Source: an uncultured Sutterella sp. (GTDB lineage Bacteria; Pseudomonadota; Gammaproteobacteria; Burkholderiales; Burkholderiaceae_F). From it: a DNA stretch of 19,439 nt. The stretch lies in assembly GCA_900538905.1 (NCBI GenBank), contig UPZS01000043.1:1-19439 (forward strand), read 5' to 3'. The notes below the pieces were generated by a model. That model did no database searches. It was not told where the DNA came from and saw nothing but the letters and a program-made list of their open reading frames with translations. Both the position numbers and the translations under genes were made by a program. Position 1 is the first letter of the stretch. Every line of letters begins with the position of its first letter. Shown here piece after piece: positions 14,399 through 19,439 of this stretch.

Positions 14399-15283
14399 TC
14401 AGTACGTGTATTTTTCGGAACCCGCCCACACAGGGGTAAAGGCGCCTTTGTAGACGTCAACGAGCGTCTTGGCGGTTTCCGGCGTGTGGTAGGCGTCAAC
14501 CACCTTCTTGTAGACAGGGTTATCCTTATCCTTGCTGCGGGCTACGATCACGTTGAAGAGCTGACCCACATTGGGGTTGGTCTTGGGATCAATGTCCTCG
14601 GCAAAGATCGAGTCCTTCTTGGAGTCGAGTCCTGCCGTGTAAGCGTTGCCGCCGTTGATCAAAGCGGCTGACACGTCCGGCAGAATATTGAAGAGCACGC
14701 CGGATTCGGCTTCGCGAATCTGAATCTTGACGTTGTACTTCGTGATGTCGGTCTTGGTGGGAACATAGCCCTTGGCCGGATCGCAGACGATGAGCCCTGC
14801 GGCTTCAAGCACCTTCAGGGCGCGACCGCCGTTTGTGAGGTCGCTCGGGATGGCAAAGATGTCGCCGTCCTTGACGTCTTTCATGCTCTTTAGCTTGTTC
14901 TTGTTGTTAAAGACACGCAGCGGCGTGATGAGCGTGTCTCCGATCGCTTCAATCTTGTAACCGTTACGCTCGATGTCGTTTTTCAGATAGGCCTTATGCT
15001 GGAAAGCATTGAGATCAATTTCACCGTCAGCCAGCGCACGATTGGGCGTCGCATAGTCGGAGAACTTCACTAGCTTGACCTGAATCTTGTCTTTCTTGAG
15101 AAGGTTATTGACGGTGTCCCACTGTGCGTTGTAGTCGCCCACGACACCCACTTTGACCACGGTAAAGCCGTCGGCTGACGCTTCCTTTTTATCGTCGCCG
15201 CAGCCCGTAAGCGCAACCGCGACGATTCCGGCGGCCGCAAGTGCAGCCGTCACCTTGCCGAATCGAGATTGAAATCCTGCCAT
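14399..15283 (-). CDS. metQ: D-methionine-binding lipoprotein MetQ
   Basis: A 294-residue lipoprotein of the NlpA/MetQ family (PF03180) that binds methionine in the periplasm for the MetNI transporter. It has a signal peptide with lipobox LTGC (Cys28). The fold signs are VVKVGVVGDYNAQWDTV near 42-58, the NRALADGEIDLNAFQHKAYL block (about 80-100), PSDLTNGGRALKVLEAAG (about 145-163), and VSAALINGGNAYTAGL near the C-terminal third. The mature part is lysine-rich, as is usual in this family. GAGGGAGA precedes the ATG. It is the third gene of the metNIQ operon, 18 bases after metI. Closely related proteins bind short peptides or other compounds, but the complete MetN-MetI-MetQ set supports methionine. 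Confidence 0.94.
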   Translation of the reverse strand: MAGFQSRFGKVTAALAAAGIVAVALTGCGDDKKEASADGFTVVKVGVVGDYNAQWDTVNNLLKKDKIQVKLVKFSDYATPNRALADGEIDLNAFQHKAYLKNDIERNGYKIEAIGDTLITPLRVFNNKNKLKSMKDVKDGDIFAIPSDLTNGGRALKVLEAAGLIVCDPAKGYVPTKTDITKYNVKIQIREAESGVLFNILPDVSAALINGGNAYTAGLDSKKDSIFAEDIDPKTNPNVGQLFNVIVARSKDKDNPVYKKVVDAYHTPETAKTLVDVYKGAFTPVWAGSEKYTY

Positions 15284-15301
15284 TTTTGTCTCCCTCTGAT
15301 A

Positions 15302-15979
15302 TTAGTGCGTCGATTTCTTGATGATGATGTTGCCGAAAAATTGAAACACGCTGATGATGAGCAAAATAATGATCACGGTAAGCCAGATCATGTCACGGTA
15401 ACCCATCTGATAGCCGTAACGAATGGCAAAGTCGCCCAAACCACCCGCGCCGATCGCGCCTGCAATGGCTGTGATGCCCACAAGGCTCACAAAAGTGATC
15501 ATCGTCACGCGGGTGATGCCGGGAATGCTTTCGCGCAGATACACCGAGAAGATAATTTCACGCGGCGAAAAACCCATCGCCTGACTCGCCTCAATCAGAC
15601 CATGATCAATGTCGGCGAGAACCGATTCGATCTGACGAGCAAAAAACGGAACAGTACCCGCAACAAGTGCGACAAACGAACCGGTCACGCCCGATCCCGT
15701 TCCCACCAGGAAGCGGCTCACGGGGATCAGCAATACGATCAGAATAATGAACGGAATCGAACGGATGATGTCGATGCCGCGATCAAAGATCGTAAAAAGC
15801 CAGCGATTTTCCAGAATGCCGCCGGGGCGGCACACGGTAAGAAGGACGCCCACGGCTACACCGAGCACCCAGGCAATAGTGCCCGAGACGGCGAGCATGG
15901 TGAATGTCTGACCGATGCACTCGAGAAGCTCACCGCTCAAGCGCTCGAAATTGGGCATCAAGGCATTAATGAAGTCCAT
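15302..15979 (-). CDS. metI: D-methionine ABC transporter permease MetI
   Basis: A 225-residue inner-membrane permease with about five hydrophobic helices, complete for MetI (usually about 217 residues). Landmarks are the N-terminal helix FTMLAVSGTIAWVLGVAVGVLL, the NRW...DRGIDIIRSIPFIILIV segment, and the EAA-type coupling loop LIEASQAMGFSPREIIFSVYLRE that docks on MetN. The TTTFV-like ITFVSLVGITAIAGAIGAGGLGD region is also typical. Its ATG lies inside the end of metN (14-base overlap) with AGAGGAG before it, so translation is probably coupled. It forms the channel for methionine together with MetN and MetQ. Confidence 0.94.
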   Translation of the reverse strand: MDFINALMPNFERLSGELLECIGQTFTMLAVSGTIAWVLGVAVGVLLTVCRPGGILENRWLFTIFDRGIDIIRSIPFIILIVLLIPVSRFLVGTGSGVTGSFVALVAGTVPFFARQIESVLADIDHGLIEASQAMGFSPREIIFSVYLRESIPGITRVTMITFVSLVGITAIAGAIGAGGLGDFAIRYGYQMGYRDMIWLTVIIILLIISVFQFFGNIIIKKSTH

Positions 15980-17006
15980 TTTTGAGCTCCTCTACGTAAA
16001 CGCCGTTTTGCTTGAGATACTCTTCGGCTTGAATGACGGACTCTTTTTCGCCCGTGAGTACCACGCCAAGTTTGCCCAGCGCCGCACCCTGAATGAAGTC
16101 GATGTTGCCGAAGACAATGTTGGCCCGTACCTTAAAGCGCTCGTAAAGCGCAACAACAAGAGGTTCGCCCGCCGAACCTCCGGTATAGGTCAGAAGCAGA
16201 ATCTTGCCGCCGTTGGCCACCTCGGAATCCAACTGACCGCTTTCGACGAGCCCCAGGAATTTTTTTACGTTGTTGGCCGTATTGATGAATTCCTTGGTGA
16301 GATCAGCCTTGGGGTGGGCAAAAATATCCGTGATGGATCCCTCCTCGACGATGCGGCCCGTTTTCATCACGGCGACGCGATCGCAGATTTCCTTGATCAC
16401 AGACATCTGGTGCGTGATCACCACGATCGTGAGCTTGAGCTTTTGATTGACTTCTTTGAGAAGCTTCAGAATCGAATGTGTGGTTTGGGGATCGAGTGCG
16501 CTCGTAGCTTCGTCGCACAAAAGCACCTTCGGGTCATTAGCAAGCGCCCGAGCAATGGCTACGCGCTGCTTTTGACCGCCCGAGAGCTGTGCCGGATATG
16601 CGTTTAACTTGTCCGAAAGTCCGACCAGCGCCAGAAGTTCCTCAATCTTCTTGGCTTTGGCATTCTTATCGAGCTCAGAGTGACGCAGTGCGAGCGCGAT
16701 GTTGTCGAATACCGTGCGACTGGGCATCAAATTGAAGTGCTGAAAGATCATGCCGATGCGGCGGCGCACGACGCGCAGATCGGCGTCGGAAAGCGTCGTG
16801 AGGTCCGTGCCGTCGATGACAACATTGCCCGAGGTCGGACGCTCAAGCAGATTGATGCAGCGCACCAACGTTGATTTGCCGGCGCCTGAAAAGCCAATGA
16901 TGCCGAAAATTTCCCCGGGATTGATCGTGAGCGACACGTCGTCGACGGCCTTCACGCGGCCGGCGTCCGTGTCGAAAGTTTTTGTAATGTGTTTGAGTTC
17001 AAGCAT
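15966..17006 (-). CDS. metN: D-methionine ABC transporter ATP-binding protein MetN
   Basis: A 346-residue ATPase of the methionine importer. The ABC domain has Walker A GFSGAGKST (38-46), signature LSGGQ (141-145), Walker B VLLCDE (161-166) and switch histidine H199. The C-terminal part (about 265-343) is the regulatory NIL domain, which in E. coli MetN binds methionine and blocks transport when internal methionine is high, so feedback control is likely here. I chose the ATG at 17004-17006 because it matches the MetN N-terminus (MLELKHITKTF). A TTG start at 17063 would add 19 unrelated residues. The nearest AGGA is further upstream than usual. It is the first gene of the operon and overlaps metI by 14 bases. 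Confidence 0.95.
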   Translation of the reverse strand: MLELKHITKTFDTDAGRVKAVDDVSLTINPGEIFGIIGFSGAGKSTLVRCINLLERPTSGNVVIDGTDLTTLSDADLRVVRRRIGMIFQHFNLMPSRTVFDNIALALRHSELDKNAKAKKIEELLALVGLSDKLNAYPAQLSGGQKQRVAIARALANDPKVLLCDEATSALDPQTTHSILKLLKEVNQKLKLTIVVITHQMSVIKEICDRVAVMKTGRIVEEGSITDIFAHPKADLTKEFINTANNVKKFLGLVESGQLDSEVANGGKILLLTYTGGSAGEPLVVALYERFKVRANIVFGNIDFIQGAALGKLGVVLTGEKESVIQAEEYLKQNGVYVEELKNGLH

Positions 17007-17458
17007 AGTCGAAGTTTTTTCCTGGTCTCGCTGTTTTGCACGACGGACGCAAGATCGCGCCAAATACGTCGTCGGTGTGCCTGCAATTGGAATTTGCTTA
17101 AGGCTGGGAATGACGCAAAGTTCGTGATGGAACGCCGCTGCCGATTAACTTTAGGAAGCGGACGCACTGCCCTGTGCGCGTGACGATCAGCGCATGAGAT
17201 GGGAGCGGCAATACTGGGTGAGAACCGCAAAAGAAACGAGCGTTGTACCGGACGGACGCATGTTTGTCGGAAATGGCGGAAATACAGGAATTTGCACGAT
17301 ATCGAAGTCTCCGATTTTGTCGAAGTTTTGTCAAGAGCAACAAAGTACCTAGGCGGACGAAATTGAGGTATTACCTGAGGAACAAGACAAACGGCCGATT
17401 GTTTTCCTGCATGAAGCGCATTAAGCTCGGAAGCCTTTGGTAACCTACGTTGACAGCC
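17007..17458. other. Intergenic region between metN and the patatin-like gene
   Basis: About 450 bases that must hold the divergent promoters of metNIQ and the patatin-like gene. I found no convincing coding frame: the long minus-strand frame crossing it is antisense to the phospholipase gene and lacks family features. There is a short palindrome AGGTATTACCT near 17368-17378. I recognised no SAM riboswitch, T-box or tRNA. A minus-strand TTGACA near 17328-17333 has no good -10 partner. Confidence 0.5.
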
Positions 17459-18316
17459 ATGCAGGAAACGGACAAAAGCAAACTCGGACTTGTGGTTGAA
17501 GGCGGCGGCGTGCGGGCCATTTATGCGGCGGGCGTATTGGACGTCCTGCACGACTTGCACCTGCCCTTTTCCGGTGTCATCGGCGTTTCGGCCGGTGCCA
17601 TCCACGGCATTTCGTTTGTGTCCGGTCAAAAAGGACGCAGTTACCGCATCTACACGCGTTTTTGTAAGGATCCGCGCTTCTTCAGCTTCAGAACGCTGAT
17701 TCGTACTGGCAACATCGTTGACAATGACTTTTGCTACCGGCAAATCCCGCAGGAACTCGAACCGTTTGATCAGAAAGCGTTTGAAGCTTCCGGCATGGAG
17801 TTCTGGACAGTGAGCACTAACTTGGAGACAGGAAAACCTGAGTACATTCGTATGCGGGACTGCTTTGCCGAAATTGACGCGCTGGTTGCTTCGGCGTCGC
17901 TTCCTTATGTCTCCAGACCGGTTCACTATCAGGACAAACTCCTGCTCGACGGCGGCTGTTCGGATCGCGTGCCGCTCAAGGCCTTCCAGTCCATGGGTTT
18001 TGATCGAAACGTCGTGGTGCTCACGCACCCGGAAGATCACCGTGTCAAGGATCGCGATGCTGCGCTCGTTCGTCTTTTCTATCGCAAGTACCCGGCTTTC
18101 TGCCGAACGTTTGAAAACAGTCCTCAAGACTACAAAAGGACGCAGGCCTATCTTAAGTCAGAAGAGCAGAAAGGCAGTGTCTTCATCATTCGTCCGAAGG
18201 AGCCGATTCCGGTAGGCCGCCTTTCTCACGATCCGCAGGCGATCATCCGTGCCTACGAAATGGGGCGTCGTAATGCTCAGGAAGTTTCGAAAAACTTGCT
18301 GCGATGGATTGCCTGA
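17459..18316 (+). CDS. Patatin-like phospholipase (YjjU/RssA-like)
   Basis: A 285-residue serine hydrolase of the patatin family (PF01734), expected to cleave acyl esters of lipids in the cytoplasm or at the inner membrane. It has the oxyanion motif GGGVR (15-19), the nucleophile elbow GVSAG (42-46, Ser44), and the catalytic aspartate D164 in DGG. The C-terminal part, with HPEDHRVKD and YKRTQAYL, resembles the YjjU group. I prefer the ATG at 17459; a TTG at 17450 would add three residues. Neither has a clear ribosome-binding site. No signal peptide is seen. It stands alone and diverges from metNIQ; its physiological substrate is unknown. Confidence 0.92.
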   Translation: MQETDKSKLGLVVEGGGVRAIYAAGVLDVLHDLHLPFSGVIGVSAGAIHGISFVSGQKGRSYRIYTRFCKDPRFFSFRTLIRTGNIVDNDFCYRQIPQELEPFDQKAFEASGMEFWTVSTNLETGKPEYIRMRDCFAEIDALVASASLPYVSRPVHYQDKLLLDGGCSDRVPLKAFQSMGFDRNVVVLTHPEDHRVKDRDAALVRLFYRKYPAFCRTFENSPQDYKRTQAYLKSEEQKGSVFIIRPKEPIPVGRLSHDPQAIIRAYEMGRRNAQEVSKNLLRWIA

Positions 18317-18327
18317 TTGATTCAGGC
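18311..18327 (+). terminator. Weak hairpin at the end of the patatin-like gene
   Basis: GCCTGA and TCAGGC pair around a five-base loop; the first arm includes the stop codon. Only TATTAT follows, not a clean T-run, so termination would be weak. The 170-base gap to the next gene is AT-rich at 18367-18400 and could contain a promoter. Confidence 0.3.
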
Positions 18328-18486
18328 TATTATCGCATCCATATGCGGTCGATATTCTGCCTGGTTAAAGCAAAATATATAGATATTTATTCAATTAGCC
18401 TATCCGACTAACTTCCTCTATTTTCACGCTCTTTTCACGCGCCGAGCAGATAATGGCCCCGAAACTTTTCACTTTGTTTGGCGGCC

Positions 18487-19439
18487 ATGTCGTCCGATCG
18501 TCCTGCTATCAAAATCAGAATTCCCCGTACCGTATGGGTGCTGGGTTTTGTAAGTCTTTTAATGGACATTTCTTCGGAAATGATCCACGCGCTTTTGCCT
18601 CTTTTCATGGCCGGCACTCTTGGCGCCAGCGCCATTTGGATTGGTCTTGTTGAAGGCATCGGCGAAGGCACGGCGTTGATAGCCAAGGTCTTTTCGGGCG
18701 TCGTTGCCGATCGATTCGGGCACAAGAAGCGCCTGGTTTTTGCCGGGTACTTTCTGGGTGTTATCTCGAAACCGGTCTTTGCTTTGGCCGGTAGCATGCC
18801 GGTTGTTCTTGCCGCTCGCTTTTTCGATCGCATCGGCAAAGGCTTAAGAGGCGCTCCGCGTGATGCGATTGTGGCCGACGTCACTGATGAGAGCATTCGC
18901 GGCGCAGCTTACGGATTGAGACAGTCACTCGATGCCGCTGGTGCCTTTGTCGGACCGCTTCTGGCCACCTTGCTTCTCCTCTTATGGACGGAGGATTTGC
19001 GCAGCATCTTTTGGATTGCTTTGATTCCAGGCGTTGCGTGTCTCGCCCTGATCCTGTTCGGCGTTGAAGACAACGTCACGCCGACCGTAAATACCAAGCG
19101 CATTGCCTGGAAGGATCTCAAGATCGTCATGACGCCTGCCTTTGTGCAGCTTGTCATTTTGGGAACACTGTTTTCATTGGCCCGATTCTCCAATGCTTTT
19201 ATTGTTCTTCGTGCTGCCGACATCGGGATTGAACACGCCTGGATTCCAATGGCGGTTGTTCTGATGAATATCACCTTTTCTCTTTCGAGCTATCCGTTTG
19301 GAAAACTTGCCGACAAACTCAACCCGATGAAACTTCTGGCATTGGGCATGGTTTTGCTGGCACTTGCCAATTTGTTGTTTGCTTACGCTGAAAACTATCG
19401 AATTTTGGCGGCCGGAATCGTTCTTTTCGGAATGCATCT
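18487..19439 (+). CDS. Major facilitator superfamily transporter, 3' end outside the window
   Basis: An open frame begins at ATG 18487 and is still open at the right edge, giving at least 317 residues of a 12-helix-type MFS permease. The pattern of hydrophobic helices is clear (for example near 15-30, 33-55, 85-105 and 140-170). The cytoplasmic motif A is present as GVVADRFGHKKR (71-82). A second block, RFFDRIGKGLRGAPRDAIVAD (111-131, first twenty residues shown in part here), is typical of a multidrug or sugar-type MFS subgroup found across proteobacteria. A GGCGG lies just upstream, and a TTG nine bases earlier is an alternative start. The substrate cannot be told. Frames on the opposite strand here are antisense. 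Confidence 0.9.
   Translation, partial: MSSDRPAIKIRIPRTVWVLGFVSLLMDISSEMIHALLPLFMAGTLGASAIWIGLVEGIGEGTALIAKVFSGVVADRFGHKKRLVFAGYFLGVISKPVFALAGSMPVVLAARFFDRIGKGLRGAPRDAIVADVTDESIRGAAYGLRQSLDAAGAFVGPLLATLLLLLWTEDLRSIFWIALIPGVACLALILFGVEDNVTPTVNTKRIAWKDLKIVMTPAFVQLVILGTLFSLARFSNAFIVLRAADIGIEHAWIPMAVVLMNITFSLSSYPFGKLADKLNPMKLLALGMVLLALANLLFAYAENYRILAAGIVLFGMH

Noticed and set aside
16952..18127. 391-residue minus-strand frame
   Set aside because: It is antisense to the patatin-like gene and overlaps metN. Its composition, rich in Arg, His and Ser without motifs, is that of a shadow frame, while the plus-strand protein has complete catalytic motifs.
18435..19437. Minus-strand frames opposite the MFS gene
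   Set aside because: The plus-strand frame is continuous with membrane helices and MFS motifs; the minus-strand frames are fragmented and lack features.

Overview
This window looks like a chromosomal segment of a gut-type betaproteobacterium, most like the Sutterellaceae (Sutterella/Parasutterella group). I infer this from the gene mix and protein style, not from a marker gene. That mix is an exported solitary flavoprotein reductase with a twin-arginine leader, small c-type and b-type cytochromes outside any obvious enzyme complex, many amino-acid uptake genes, and a fused FeoA-FeoB iron transporter. No rRNA, tRNA, CRISPR array, insertion sequence or prophage gene was seen. The genes are compact and mostly in short operons, so this reads as ordinary chromosome rather than a mobile island.

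Layout. (1) 1-194: the 3' end of a MazF/PemK-type toxin gene entering from the left. (2) 368-2666, minus: a three-gene polar amino-acid (probably cystine) ABC importer, permease, then ATPase, then lipoprotein, closed by a terminator at 285-315. (3) 2667-3046: a palindrome-rich intergenic region. (4) 3047-3646, plus: an orphan formate-dehydrogenase-gamma-like cytochrome b, possibly followed by a 36-codon ORF. (5) 3828-6707, minus: a four-gene operon of a flavodoxin-fold NAD(P)H oxidoreductase, a YciI-like protein, a Tat-exported FAD reductase and an exported ABM-domain protein. A divergent AraC-type regulator lies at 6899-7801. (6) 7915-8856, minus: homocysteine S-methyltransferase MmuM, divergent from an orphan glutamine-binding-like protein at 9100-9906. 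(7) 9940-12473, minus: feoAB fusion plus a small Cys-rich FeoB-associated protein, divergent from a small NapB-like diheme cytochrome c at 12722-13006. (8) 13133-17006, minus: metN-metI-metQ D-methionine importer, a candidate terminator, then an M20 amidohydrolase. (9) 17459-18316, plus: a patatin-like phospholipase. (10) 18487 to the right edge, plus: an MFS permease, truncated by the window.

How the genes fit together. Two themes stand out. The first is scavenging of amino acids, especially sulfur amino acids: a cystine-type importer, a methionine importer, MmuM and an amidohydrolase that could release amino acids from N-acyl conjugates. The second is anaerobic-style redox chemistry: a periplasmic flavoprotein with an unusual active site, a membrane cytochrome b, a periplasmic diheme cytochrome c, and ferrous iron uptake to supply heme and Fe-S proteins. 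The most promising candidate for an undescribed system is the AraC-controlled operon at 3828-6707. It pairs two probably cytoplasmic and two probably exported proteins, all plausibly acting on a quinone-like or aromatic electrophile. Its substrate cannot be read from sequence.
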